A stretch of 64,000 nt of DNA from Clostridium sp. OS1-26. GTDB lineage: Bacteria; Bacillota; Clostridia; Clostridiales; Clostridiaceae. Shown here piece after piece: positions 51,885 through 61,026 of the stretch; within the stretch, counting starts at the first letter, position 1, and each line of letters starts with the position of its first letter. Under the pieces are notes generated by a model, which was not told the DNA's origin, ran no database searches, and saw nothing but the letters and a program-made list of their open reading frames with translations. The stretch lies in contig NZ_CP133264.1 in the NCBI RefSeq assembly GCF_030915445.1, forward strand, positions 3,224,001 to 3,288,000, in the 5' to 3' direction. Position numbers and translations under genes: made by a program.

Positions 51885-53149
51885 TGGTTAAAAAACTTTC
51901 AGCATATAAAATTTATTTATTATTTTCAGCTATTACAGCAATGTGTTTTTCATTGGCAGCTACAGTTATGATAGTTTATCATATTGAAAAGGTTCATTTA
52001 AATCCACTTCAACTTATACTTGTTGGAACTACACTGGAAGCAGCATGCTTTATATTTGAAATTCCTACAGGTATAGTTGCAGATGTATACAGCCGTAAGC
52101 TATCTATTATTATCGGTGCAGTTTTAATAGGATTAGGATTCATTTTAGAAGGTTCAGTTGCTAGCTTTATCTTTATACTTGCAGCGCAGGTAATATGGGG
52201 ATTAGGTTCTACCTTCGTCAGCGGATCTGTTGAGGCGTGGATTGCAGAAGAAGAGAAAGCTAAGGACTTAGACCAAATATATATAAAAGGAGCGCAAGCA
52301 GGACAAATAGGCACAGTTATTGGAATAATACTAAGCACAATAATAGGTAATTTATCTGTTAGGCTGCCTATTATAGTCAGTGGATGTCTATTTATAGTTT
52401 TTGCATTATTTTTAGCATTGTATATGCCAGAAAACAATTTTAAACCATCTGCTCCTAAAGATTTAAACACTTTTAAAAAGATGGGGTACACTTTTAAAAC
52501 AGGATTTAAATTTGTGAAAAGTAAAGTCATATTAATGATTTTGCTTTCTATAACTCTGTTTCATGGTTTATCAAGTGAAGGTTATGATAGACTTTCCAAT
52601 GCACATTTTCTACAAGATACTACACTTCCACAGCTTGGAAATCTTCAGCCAGTAACCTGGTTCGGTATATTCGGAATTACAGGGATGATATTAAGTGCTA
52701 TAGTAATGCAGTTTATATCAAAGAAGTTAGAGAAAGAAGATGAGAATCATAGTGGAAAGATATTATTAGCTATAAACATATTTTATGTTTTATGCATGCT
52801 AGTATTTGCACTTACAAGAAACTTTAGTTCAATGCTGATAGCTTATTTATTAACCAACATGTTTAGAACTATAAATGAGCCTATATTTAGTGCATGGTTA
52901 AATAACCATATCGATGACAATGCAAGAGCTACTATACTTTCTATGAATGGACAAATTAATGCTTTAGGGCAAATTTTAGGTGGTCCAATTATTGGAATCA
53001 TAGCCACAAAAATTTCTATAAGTATTGGTATAGCAAGCACTTCATTATTGGTAACGCCAGTATTAGTCTTATATGTCATTTCTATAATGATGGACAAAAA
53101 TGATGCTAATAAGTTTAGAGGGGGAGATGATATATATGAAAACAATTAA
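51884..53149 (+). CDS. tetA(P): Tetracycline efflux MFS transporter, TetA(P)-like
   Basis: 421 residues, twelve-helix MFS protein exporting tetracycline, matching the length of TetA(P) (about 420). N-terminal AYKIYLLFSAITAMCFSLAA, the loop motif EIPTGIVADVYSRKLSIIIG (motif A analogue) and NAHFLQDT/INEPIFSAWLNNHID in the second half are characteristic of this subgroup. The gene overlaps a ribosomal-protection gene by 14 nt, the hallmark of tetA(P)-tetB(P) operons. Regulation appears to be through the long attenuator leader; no TetR gene is adjacent. The degree of identity to classical TetA(P) is not measured here, so resistance is inferred. Confidence 0.82.
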   Translation: MVKKLSAYKIYLLFSAITAMCFSLAATVMIVYHIEKVHLNPLQLILVGTTLEAACFIFEIPTGIVADVYSRKLSIIIGAVLIGLGFILEGSVASFIFILAAQVIWGLGSTFVSGSVEAWIAEEEKAKDLDQIYIKGAQAGQIGTVIGIILSTIIGNLSVRLPIIVSGCLFIVFALFLALYMPENNFKPSAPKDLNTFKKMGYTFKTGFKFVKSKVILMILLSITLFHGLSSEGYDRLSNAHFLQDTTLPQLGNLQPVTWFGIFGITGMILSAIVMQFISKKLEKEDENHSGKILLAINIFYVLCMLVFALTRNFSSMLIAYLLTNMFRTINEPIFSAWLNNHIDDNARATILSMNGQINALGQILGGPIIGIIATKISISIGIASTSLLVTPVLVLYVISIMMDKNDANKFRGGDDIYENN

Positions 53150-55007
53150 TATTGGAATTGTAGCTCACGTTGATGCAGGAAAAACAACTACAACAGAAAA
53201 TCTTTTATACTATAGTGGAGCTATAAAAAACGTTGGTAGGGTTGATTTAGGTAATACACAAACAGACTCAATGGAACTTGAACGTAAGAGAGGAATTACT
53301 ATTAAATCATCAGCTATATCTTATACCTGGAATAATGTTAAAGTAAATATTATTGATACCCCAGGACACGTAGATTTTATTTCTGAAGTTGAACGCTCTT
53401 TAAGTGTTTTAGATGGAGCTGTACTGGTTATATCAGCGGTAGAAGGAATTCAATCACAGACGAGAATATTATTTAACACATTAAAGTCTTTAAAAATTCC
53501 AACAATAATTTTCATAAATAAGCTAGATAGAGCTGGGGCAAACTGTGATAAAGTTTTTGAAGAAATGAAAAAGACTATGTCTAATAAAATAGTTAGATTA
53601 CAAAAGGTTTATGGTCAAGGAAGTAAAGATGTTTATTTAAATAATTTATTTGAAACGAACAGCATAGATGATAGTGTTATTGATGTTTTATCAGATTTAG
53701 ATGAAGTGTTTTTAGAAAAATACGTTAGTGGAATGGAACCTGATAAAAAAGAGATAGAAGAAAAGCTCTCATTTTATTCAAGAGAAGGAAGTTTATATCC
53801 TGTATTTTGTGGTGCTGCATCAATTGGTTTAGGTGTTAGAAATTTATTAGATGGAATTTGCAGCTACCTACCTTTTGCAGATGAAGACTGCAGTACCGAT
53901 TTAGCTGGAGTAGTCTTTAAGGTTGAAAGAACAAATACAAATGAAAAGAAAGTTTATGTAAGATTATTTGATGGCAAAATATCTGTAAGAGATAAAATAG
54001 AGGTGCCTAATAAGGATATTGTAGAAAAGGTGAAGAAAATTAGTGCTTTAGAAAATGGTAAGCTTGTTGAAGCTTCCAGTATAGAAGCTGGGGATATAGG
54101 TATTTTATATGGACTTACAAGCTTTCAGGTTGGAGATGTTATCGGCGTCTCTAAAGACAAAATTAAAAATATATCTATAGCTAAACCAACATTAAAAACA
54201 ACTATTTATGCTATTAATAAAGAAGAAAATGCGGAATTATTTAAGTCATTAACACTGCTTACAGAGGAAGATCCACTATTGGAATTAGGTATGGATGATA
54301 ATAGCAAAGAAATTTATGTTAATTTATTTGGTGAGGTTCAGATGGAAATACTACGTTCTATACTAGATGATTTCTATGGAATAAAAGTAGAATTTTCAAA
54401 TATCCAGACCATTTATAAAGAAGCGCCTAAGGGTGTTGGCACTTCAATAATGTGCATGCAGGAAGGGTTAAATCTTTTCTGGGCTACAGTGGGGTTAAAA
54501 ATAGAACCTGCTAAGAGAGGTGAAGGGCTTAAATATATTTCAAATGTTTCAGTAGGATCACTGCCAAAATCTTTTCAAAATGCAATCGAGGAGGCAGTTA
54601 TTAAGACAAGTAAACAAGGCCTATTTGGCTGGGAAGTTACTGATATTAAGGTTACACTTACCTGTGGTGAGTTTTTTAGTCCAGCTAGTACTCCAGCGGA
54701 TTTTAGAAATGTAACTCCTATGGTATTTATGGAGGCGCTGTATGATGCCAAAACTGATTTGTTGGAGCCTTTACATGAATTTGAACTAAGGATTCCTCAA
54801 AATGTTTTAAGTAAAGCTATTTGGGATTTAGAAGTTATGAGAGCAACTTTTGATAATCCTGTTATTGCTGAAGATGAATTTTTGATAAAAGGACTAATTC
54901 CTGTAGAAAACTCAAAAGAGTATAAGTTAAAAATAGCTTCATATACAGAGGGGAAGGGAATGTTTTTAACAAGATTTTTGGATACAAGGAGGTTCCTTTC
55001 CAATTAG
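53136..55007 (+). CDS. tetB(P): Ribosomal-protection tetracycline-resistance protein, TetB(P)-like GTPase
   Basis: 623 residues from ATG 53136 behind GAGGGGGA. An EF-G-like GTPase that removes tetracycline from the ribosome. G1 AHVDAGKTT (10-18), G2 RGITI, G3 DTPGH, G4 NKLDRAGAN are intact. EF-G-like domains II-V follow, with the domain IV region around ASTPADFRNVTPMVFMEALYD. It is slightly shorter than TetB(P) (652) and TetM (639). The 14-nt overlap with the efflux gene gives coupled translation. Relation to other Tet(M/O/P) groups would need a tree. Confidence 0.88.
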   Translation: MKTINIGIVAHVDAGKTTTTENLLYYSGAIKNVGRVDLGNTQTDSMELERKRGITIKSSAISYTWNNVKVNIIDTPGHVDFISEVERSLSVLDGAVLVISAVEGIQSQTRILFNTLKSLKIPTIIFINKLDRAGANCDKVFEEMKKTMSNKIVRLQKVYGQGSKDVYLNNLFETNSIDDSVIDVLSDLDEVFLEKYVSGMEPDKKEIEEKLSFYSREGSLYPVFCGAASIGLGVRNLLDGICSYLPFADEDCSTDLAGVVFKVERTNTNEKKVYVRLFDGKISVRDKIEVPNKDIVEKVKKISALENGKLVEASSIEAGDIGILYGLTSFQVGDVIGVSKDKIKNISIAKPTLKTTIYAINKEENAELFKSLTLLTEEDPLLELGMDDNSKEIYVNLFGEVQMEILRSILDDFYGIKVEFSNIQTIYKEAPKGVGTSIMCMQEGLNLFWATVGLKIEPAKRGEGLKYISNVSVGSLPKSFQNAIEEAVIKTSKQGLFGWEVTDIKVTLTCGEFFSPASTPADFRNVTPMVFMEALYDAKTDLLEPLHEFELRIPQNVLSKAIWDLEVMRATFDNPVIAEDEFLIKGLIPVENSKEYKLKIASYTEGKGMFLTRFLDTRRFLSN

Positions 55008-55121
55008 CAAAAACTCGCCAAAAAACAACCTATGACCCTTTAAATAAAAAGGAGTATTTACTTCATAAGTTAAATGCAATAAGAGATTAATTACATTTCA
55101 GTTATAGATATATCAATACTT

Positions 55122-55163
55122 AGCTGATTAAAGCATGATTATGCTTTGATCAGCTTTTTTATT
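55122..55163 (+). terminator. Terminator of the tet operon
   Basis: AGCTGATTAAAGCAT (55122-55136) pairs with ATGCTTTGATCAGCT (55141-55155) with one mismatch, followed by a T6 run. Confidence 0.85.
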
Positions 55164-55262
55164 TCTAGTTTACGATTTTTTTATACTGGCATTTTTCAAT
55201 AAAAACACAGAAATTAGTATTAAAAGCAATATAAAAATATTAAGTATCCTGAAAAATTTATA

Positions 55263-55327
55263 TTGACAGAGTGTCTAAAGGGAAGTATAGTTTATTTAGT
55301 AATTTAGTAATTTAGTAAATTACTAAA
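55263..55327 (+). promoter_or_regulatory. Promoter and operator of the glycosyltransferase gene
   Basis: TTGACA (55263-55268), a 17-bp spacer and TATAGT (55286-55291). Immediately after it are three tandem TTTAGTAA units (55295-55318); the last forms the 17-bp palindrome TTTAGTAAATTACTAAA (55311-55327), covering the expected start of transcription. The core recurs before the DUF6530 gene. A repressor site is likely. Confidence 0.75.
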
Positions 55328-55363
55328 TCTTAAAAGTCTAAATGTGAATTGGAGGTAAAACCA

Positions 55364-56584
55364 ATGGCAAAAGCACTTTATATCAGCGTAGGTGGAGAAG
55401 GACATATAAATCCAACGCTGGCATTAGTAAGAGACCTAGTGTCTCGTGGAGAACAAATCGTCTATTATTCATCTGATGGTTTTAAAAAGAAAATTGAAGA
55501 GACTGGAGCTGAGTTTCGTCCAGTTAATCAAGAAGCACAGCGAAAGCTTCATGAAAGTACGGCTCTAAGCTATTCCAATCCTAAGGAATATATGCTGCAG
55601 TTTCTCAGTGCTCTGGAAATGATAACAGATTCGATTTTAGAGGATATATCAAAAGAAACATATGATTATTTATTATATGATGCGCAGACACTGCCAGGAA
55701 TATGGGTTGCCTATAAGAGTAAGCTATTATCAGTTGCTACATGGACTACTTTTGCATATTCGTTAGATCCAAGTGTAAATATGGAACTTACAGAACCTGG
55801 TGATGTAAAGCGAAAACAGGAGAGTATGGCTATGCTGGCGGCATTTTTTCAGATAGAAGAAATAGCACATAGAAAAAGACATTTAGAAAACAAGTACGGT
55901 GTACCATTAAAAGGCAACTTTTTATTTAGTCCTGGAGCAGGTAATTTAAATATCGTATTTACTTCTTCCTTATTTCAAAGAAATAGCTTTAAGTTTGGAG
56001 AACACTTTACTTTTGTTGGACCATCTTTTACTGAAGGCAACAACAAAAATGACTTTCCAATCCATAAATTAGAGGGGAAACCTGTTATTCTTATTTCCAT
56101 GGGAACAATTGTAAATAAACAACTTGATTTATATAAAAAGTGTCTTGAGGCTTTTAAAAACTTTGGTGGAAAAGTAGTACTAAGCATAGGGAAGGAGTTA
56201 TCGGTTGAAGAACTAGGACATATACCAGATAACTTCATTGTTTGTAACCATGTTCCTCAAATAGATATACTACGTTATACTGATGTCTTTATTACTCATG
56301 CTGGAATGAATAGCACAAGTGAAGCACTTTATTATGAAGTGCCTTTAGTTATGATTCCGCTGATGAATGATCAGTATTCAATTGCTCAGCGAGTTAAGGA
56401 GCTTGGAGCAGGTAGCTTATTAGATATTCAGCATTTATCTGTGGAAAATCTAAAAGAAGCTGTAGGTGAAGTGTTCAACAATCCTAATTATAAGGAAAAT
56501 GCTATAAAAATCAGCAGTTCTTTCCGAAATGCAGGAGGTTATGTTAAAGCAGCTGATGAAATCATCACATTTACTCGTTTGTAA
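55364..56584 (+). CDS. Macrolide-type (MGT family) glycosyltransferase
   Basis: 406 residues from ATG 55364 (TTGGAGGT upstream). GT-B fold, GT1 family. The N-terminal acceptor domain starts ALYISVGGEGHINPTLALVR with the family His, and the C-terminal donor site is THAGMNSTSEALYYEVPLVM followed by MNDQYS. This is the MGT/YjiC/OleD-like group, which transfers a sugar from a nucleotide donor to macrolides or other small lipophilic acceptors. It sits right after a tetracycline-resistance operon and behind a repressor-type operator, consistent with an inducible detoxification gene; the substrate is unproven. Confidence 0.87.
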   Translation: MAKALYISVGGEGHINPTLALVRDLVSRGEQIVYYSSDGFKKKIEETGAEFRPVNQEAQRKLHESTALSYSNPKEYMLQFLSALEMITDSILEDISKETYDYLLYDAQTLPGIWVAYKSKLLSVATWTTFAYSLDPSVNMELTEPGDVKRKQESMAMLAAFFQIEEIAHRKRHLENKYGVPLKGNFLFSPGAGNLNIVFTSSLFQRNSFKFGEHFTFVGPSFTEGNNKNDFPIHKLEGKPVILISMGTIVNKQLDLYKKCLEAFKNFGGKVVLSIGKELSVEELGHIPDNFIVCNHVPQIDILRYTDVFITHAGMNSTSEALYYEVPLVMIPLMNDQYSIAQRVKELGAGSLLDIQHLSVENLKEAVGEVFNNPNYKENAIKISSSFRNAGGYVKAADEIITFTRL

Positions 56585-56730
56585 TGTTTTTTCAGGAGTT
56601 AATGATAAATAATGAATGGGCTTTTACTATGGTTAAAAAGGGCATCTAAAGTTTAGAGCGATTAGTGGTATTTTTATCAAAGCAAAATAAAAGATGCAAA
56701 TTTAGAAAATGGGTATCCTAACGTTATATA

Positions 56731-56786
56731 TTGATATAGCATACAAGAAGTATTATAATATACACAGTAAATTACTAATTTAGTAA
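56731..56786 (+). promoter_or_regulatory. Promoter and operator of the DUF6530 gene
   Basis: TTGATA (56731-56736), a 17-bp spacer and TATAAT (56754-56759), then AGTAAATTACTAA (56766-56778) and TTTAGTAA (56779-56786). The 13-bp core is identical to the palindrome before the glycosyltransferase gene and sits at the same distance from the -10, so both genes should share one regulator. Confidence 0.75.
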
Positions 56787-56809
56787 ATTGATATTTATGG
56801 AGGGAAATT

Positions 56810-57292
56810 ATGAAAATACCAACTAGTTTAAAACATAAACCGGTTATTGTTTCTGAAAACTATGAAAATGTTGACGGAAGATATGCTTATGATTCTGATG
56901 CAAAAGGACTTTCATTAGGACTAGCACAATGGAATGATCGAGGTAAAGTAGATATTTCAGCTAAAGTATGGAGGCATACAGGAGGAAAGTGGTCTAGACA
57001 ATCTGAGGAATTACCACTTCATCGTGTGCTTGATTTGGCAATCCTTATATGTAGGACAAAATTATATTTCCAAGAAGAATCTTATCGACATGAGAAGCTA
57101 TATAACACTGATAAGCCTGCCATAGACAGAGTTGGTTTACAAGGTGATGCTATGACAGTGGCAGTATGTACAGACAATGAAAAAATTGATGAAGATATTA
57201 AGTTATTCAGTCAAGCTCTCAGCGATGACGATGAGCTTATTGGTGAAAGATTGCATACCTTATCAAGAATTTTAAAGGAGATGGGGTATTAA
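56810..57292 (+). CDS. DUF6530 family protein
   Basis: 160 residues, GGAGGG before the ATG. Matches the DUF6530 family by its opening SLKHKPVIVSENYENVDGRY, the LGLAQWNDRGKVDISAKVWR stretch (in part), HRVLDLAILICRTKLYFQ and the ending around LQGDAMTVAVCTDNEKIDED. Soluble, cytoplasmic, no catalytic motif I recognise. It shares an operator with the glycosyltransferase gene 225 bp upstream, suggesting a role in the same response. Confidence 0.75.
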   Translation: MKIPTSLKHKPVIVSENYENVDGRYAYDSDAKGLSLGLAQWNDRGKVDISAKVWRHTGGKWSRQSEELPLHRVLDLAILICRTKLYFQEESYRHEKLYNTDKPAIDRVGLQGDAMTVAVCTDNEKIDEDIKLFSQALSDDDELIGERLHTLSRILKEMGY

Positions 57293-57355
57293 TTTACACA
57301 CGAGCAATTAGCGCCACTTATTCAGGACTTTTGATAATGAAAGTATTAATCATCT

Positions 57356-57670
57356 ATGGTAGTTTTTCTTTTTATTGGAGGGGCCTTTAGTTCAGTTTTT
57401 AATGTTTTTATGCTAGCTTCTATTCACTTAATTGTTCCTCCAGAAATGAGGGGAAAGGTGTTTTCGTTAGTTGGAATGTTGACACATAGACTTATGCCTA
57501 TTGAAATGGGATTAGGCGGTATTCTAGGAGAATTTATTCCTTTGCAAATAGTTATTGTTTCCGCTTATGTAATCCAGCTATTAGCGTTTTTACCAATTGC
57601 ATTTATACCTTCTTTCAAAAGATTTATTAACTTTAATCCTAAAACTGAAATCGTAGAAGAAATTTTATAG
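57356..57670 (+). pseudogene. Remnant of an MFS transporter (C-terminal part)
   Basis: About 104 residues containing three or four membrane segments with the MFS-type LASIHLIVPPEMRGKVFSLV stretch, typical of the second half of drug-efflux MFS proteins (macrolide/MefA-like group). The usual length is about 400 residues. There is an ATG but no ribosome binding site, and no matching N-terminal half upstream, where the DUF6530 gene lies. Judged a decayed fragment left by deletion or recombination. Confidence 0.7.
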
Positions 57671-57797
57671 ATAAAACTTGGAGAATGTAAATAAAATTTA
57701 AAGGTCTAAATAATAATTTATAGGAAAACATAGCTGGCCCCATAAGTTGAGACTGACCGCCGTAAAATTCTATATTGCCTAGAAAGGAGAGAAAAAC

Positions 57798-58157
57798 ATG
57801 GACAAGAAGAAGCGCAAGGAGCTGCTGGAAGAATATAAGCAGATTAAAACCTACATGGGCGTAACTAAAATAACAAACACTGTCAGCGGCAAGATTTTTA
57901 TAGCTGCCTATCCAAACTTGAAGAACCAGTGGTTGACCATACAGGGCAAGTTGGTCATGAGTAGGCATCCAAATTCTCAGCTACAGAAAGACTGGAAGGA
58001 GCTAGGGGACGAAGCCTTCACCTACGAGGTGTTGGAGGAAAAAGAAGCGGACGAAGTTACCGACATGCGTTGGGAGCTTAAGCAGATAGAAAAGCCATGG
58101 CTGGAGAAATTGCAGCCTTACGGAGAGAGAGGATATAATAAGCCACCAATGGAATGA
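57798..58157 (+). CDS. GIY-YIG nuclease family protein
   Basis: 119 residues, GAAAGGAGAG before the ATG. The opening MGVTKITNTVSGKIFIAAYP is a GIY-YIG-like core (VTKI-type variant), with a later catalytic-region arginine/glutamate stretch (DMRWELKQIEKPWLEKLQPY). Similar to small stand-alone GIY-YIG proteins described from Firmicutes. Codons such as AAGAAGCGCAAGGAGCTGCT are clearly richer in G+C than neighbouring genes, which points to recent transfer. Flanked by an MFS remnant. Biological target unknown. Confidence 0.8.
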   Translation: MDKKKRKELLEEYKQIKTYMGVTKITNTVSGKIFIAAYPNLKNQWLTIQGKLVMSRHPNSQLQKDWKELGDEAFTYEVLEEKEADEVTDMRWELKQIEKPWLEKLQPYGERGYNKPPME

Positions 58158-58414
58158 TGTATAGACACAGAATAAATAGCGCTATGCAAGCCTTCTCCAG
58201 AATTTATAGTAGTTTCATAGTTCAAGTACAGAAGATAAGTAGGTCACTAAAAGTTAACTATATATCTAGTTAATTTTTATATGATTGATAGTAAATACTT
58301 TTTGTTCATTATTGAAAATAAAATTCAGTATCAATTATCTTTGAAATTTGTAATTTAAGCATGATGCACTCATCAGATTTAAAACAACATAAAGAAAGAG
58401 TTTAGGAGGAACTA

Positions 58415-59428
58415 ATGGGTATAAAAACATGTACGGCTAAACAATATGAAATGAATAGCTCAATGTCCGATACTTGTTGCATTTGCAACGGGTTTAATGG
58501 AGCTTACAATGAAGATTGTTGCGAGTATAGTTACCAAATTCCGCAAGAGTTGGGTAATGGACAACTTAGACAGTTATCTAATTGCCGTAATACTAGGATT
58601 ATAGAGTTTGATACGCGATTTGAGCATAAGTTTGAACTCAACGGTATTTCAAGAGTTCCTCACATGGATATGATCTTTTGTCTTGGAGAAGACGTTTATT
58701 GGGAGTTACCTCAAATAGGTAAAAATTTTGAAATGTTATCTGGTGAAAGTTATATTGGCACCAGCCAAGAGAACATGAAAAGGTGTATTTATCCTGCACA
58801 ACAAGACATTCACTTAATTGAAATTAAAATGCCGTTAAATGAAGTTGAAAATACCATTGCTAAGATTCATGAAAGTTATGATTTTAATTATAGCTTTTTA
58901 AAAAGTGCACCTTTTGGGAAATTTAAAATGACACCATCCATTCAAATAATTTTACAGCAGATGTTAAAATGCCCTTATCAGGCATCTTTAAAAAAGCTAT
59001 ACATGGAAGGAAAACTACTTGAGCTTATAGCTGTATATCTAAATGAAACTGTTTTTCAGCACGAAAAAGTTTCAAGCAACATTAATTTATCATCGGAGGA
59101 TATAAAAAGCATTCATAAGGCGAAGGAAATACTAGATGAAGAGTTGATCCAAACACTTCCTTTAAAGTGTCTATCAAAGCGTGTATGTCTTAATGAATTT
59201 AAATTGAAAAAGGGATTTAAAGAACTATTTGGGGTACCCGTACATACCTACGTTTTGGATAAACGTTTGGAACTTGCAAGGTTTCTTTTAGAAGAGAAAA
59301 ATTTACGGGTTAGTGATGTAGCAGGGAGTGTTGGATACGGAAATATGAGTCATTTTGCAGCAGCTTTTCGAAAAAAATACGGTGTTAATCCTGGGGATTA
59401 TTTACAAGATATAAAAAATAGAAGATAG
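58415..59428 (+). CDS. AraC family regulator with cysteine-rich N-terminus
   Basis: 337 residues, TAGGAGGA before the ATG. The C-terminal AraC domain has two HTHs (LSKRVCLNEFKLKKGFKELF and VSDVAGSVGYGNMSHFAAAF, ending KYGVNPGDYLQD). It resembles the PchR-type regulators that act with siderophores. The N-terminus carries an unusual cysteine group: Cys21, Cys22, Cys24, Cys35, Cys36 (plus Cys6), which could bind metal or an iron-sulfur cluster. It precedes an MFS transporter and, further on, a ferric-siderophore ABC operon, in keeping with an iron-related role. Ligand unproven. Confidence 0.85.
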   Translation: MGIKTCTAKQYEMNSSMSDTCCICNGFNGAYNEDCCEYSYQIPQELGNGQLRQLSNCRNTRIIEFDTRFEHKFELNGISRVPHMDMIFCLGEDVYWELPQIGKNFEMLSGESYIGTSQENMKRCIYPAQQDIHLIEIKMPLNEVENTIAKIHESYDFNYSFLKSAPFGKFKMTPSIQIILQQMLKCPYQASLKKLYMEGKLLELIAVYLNETVFQHEKVSSNINLSSEDIKSIHKAKEILDEELIQTLPLKCLSKRVCLNEFKLKKGFKELFGVPVHTYVLDKRLELARFLLEEKNLRVSDVAGSVGYGNMSHFAAAFRKKYGVNPGDYLQDIKNRR

Positions 59429-59438
59429 CAAATCTTTA

Positions 59439-59470
59439 CTGCATACACCTGCTTGTATGCAGTTTTTTTA
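59439..59470 (+). terminator. Terminator after AraC gene
   Basis: CTGCATAC (59439-59446) pairs with GTATGCAG (59455-59462), followed by T7. Confidence 0.88.
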
Positions 59471-59606
59471 TGGAATCCTGTTTTGAGTGAACATAATCCC
59501 ATTTTGGGTAGAGAATGCTCTGATATTTTTTTATAATTGATAAAGAAAGTCAATTTCATTTAACTGATTATTAACGATAAAATTTAAAATGTAAGGAGGA
59601 ATTTCA

Positions 59607-60794
59607 TTGAACTCTCAAAGTATAAATCAAAAAAGTAATTTTTGGGTTTTTGCATTAACAGGAATGTTGCTTATTGTTACAACTAGTGGATTCGCCCGAA
59701 TGTCCTATGGAGCGGTGCTGCCATACATGCAAAAGGATTTAGGCTTGTCTATTTCACAGGCTGGACTTGTAGGAACAATTATGTTCTTAGGCTATTTGGT
59801 AACGGTAGGATTGTCTGGGGTTTTAGCAATCCATTGGGGTGCTAAGTCCGTATTGCTAATAGGGGGAAGTGGTGTTTTGGTTAGCATGCTGGGATTGGCT
59901 AGTGCATCTTCCTTTTGGATGATTTGCATGTTTATGTTTATTTCAGGAGCTGGCAGTGCTTTAGTTTTCACACCACTGATGTCTGTAATGATTGGATGGT
60001 TTCCGGGAAAAAGAGGCACCGCACTGGGAATTATATTGAGCGGGGCTGGTATTGGTATGCTTTTAAGTGGCATTTTAATACCATTTATCATGAATCAGTT
60101 TTCGGTGCTTGGTTGGAGAGCTGTGTGGATTTGCTTCGGTGTTATCTCTTTTGCAGTTTTGATCATTGCCGTAATAACTTTAAAAAATCCAAGTACTGTG
60201 AATAGAACTGGTGAAAAAGAAAACAAACCTCAATGGCTTAAAAACAGAGAACTGACTAAAATTGCTCTGCTTTATTTCATGCTAGGTGTTGCATATCTCA
60301 TTCCGAATCTGTACCAGACAAGCTTTATGCTTGAACGCAATTTTTCAGGACAAATGGCAGGCTTGGTTTATGCAATTGCCGGAGTATTTAGTATTGTCGG
60401 TGGTCCGATATGGGGAAGCATTTCCGATAAGGTTGGAGTACAAAAGACGCTGCTTGCTGCATGGATTTTTGCGGTGGCAGGTGATTTGATTCCTGTGATT
60501 TTTACTAATCTTGGAGGATTTATGGCTTCAGCGGTTATTTGGGGGTCAAGCATTGGAGGACTGGTAACTCTGATTCAAGTAAAAGCTTCGCAACAGGTTT
60601 CTCAAAAGTATGTTTCAGCTGTTATCGGTTTTATTTCTGTGTTCTATGCTGTTGGACAAATGATTGGTCCAGGAATATCGGGCTGGATTATTGAACATAT
60701 AGGGGGATTTTCAAGCGCATATGGATTTGGCGCACTGATATATACTCTTGGAATTGCTTTAACTATTTTCCTTAAAAAAGAAGTGGAACAGTAG
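59607..60794 (+). CDS. MFS transporter, YbfB/CynX-like
   Basis: 395 residues, TTG start behind AAGGAGGA. Twelve membrane segments; the start FWVFALTGMLLIVTTSGFAR then MSYGAVLPYMQKDLGLSISQ resembles YbfB/YjiJ- and CynX-type MFS proteins. GAGIGMLLSG and FPGKRGTALGII are the usual conserved loops. Exporter substrate is unknown. It lies between the two AraC genes and before the siderophore uptake operon; a role in siderophore or metabolite efflux is possible but rests on position alone. Confidence 0.82.
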   Translation: MNSQSINQKSNFWVFALTGMLLIVTTSGFARMSYGAVLPYMQKDLGLSISQAGLVGTIMFLGYLVTVGLSGVLAIHWGAKSVLLIGGSGVLVSMLGLASASSFWMICMFMFISGAGSALVFTPLMSVMIGWFPGKRGTALGIILSGAGIGMLLSGILIPFIMNQFSVLGWRAVWICFGVISFAVLIIAVITLKNPSTVNRTGEKENKPQWLKNRELTKIALLYFMLGVAYLIPNLYQTSFMLERNFSGQMAGLVYAIAGVFSIVGGPIWGSISDKVGVQKTLLAAWIFAVAGDLIPVIFTNLGGFMASAVIWGSSIGGLVTLIQVKASQQVSQKYVSAVIGFISVFYAVGQMIGPGISGWIIEHIGGFSSAYGFGALIYTLGIALTIFLKKEVEQ

Positions 60795-60909
60795 TCCTCT
60801 ATTAATTTCCCCAGTATATAACTTGTTCGAATTTTGAATTAGAAGAATAAAGGATTTAAGCAAAATATATTTTAGATTTTAGGTAAAATAAATGAAATGA
60901 TAAATTATA

Positions 60910-60950
60910 AAGAATAGTTCTTTAAAATTTTAGAGAACTATTCTTTTATT
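60910..60950. terminator. Terminator between convergent genes
   Basis: AAGAATAGTTCT (60910-60921) pairs with AGAACTATTCTT (60934-60945) and is followed by T-rich DNA; A-rich DNA on the other side would serve the minus-strand AraC gene. Confidence 0.8.
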
Positions 60951-61026
60951 AATTTAGAGAATTTTATTATATATATTGATAAAAAGAGGAATAAAGCATG
61001 ATATGATAATAACAATCAGATTTGCG

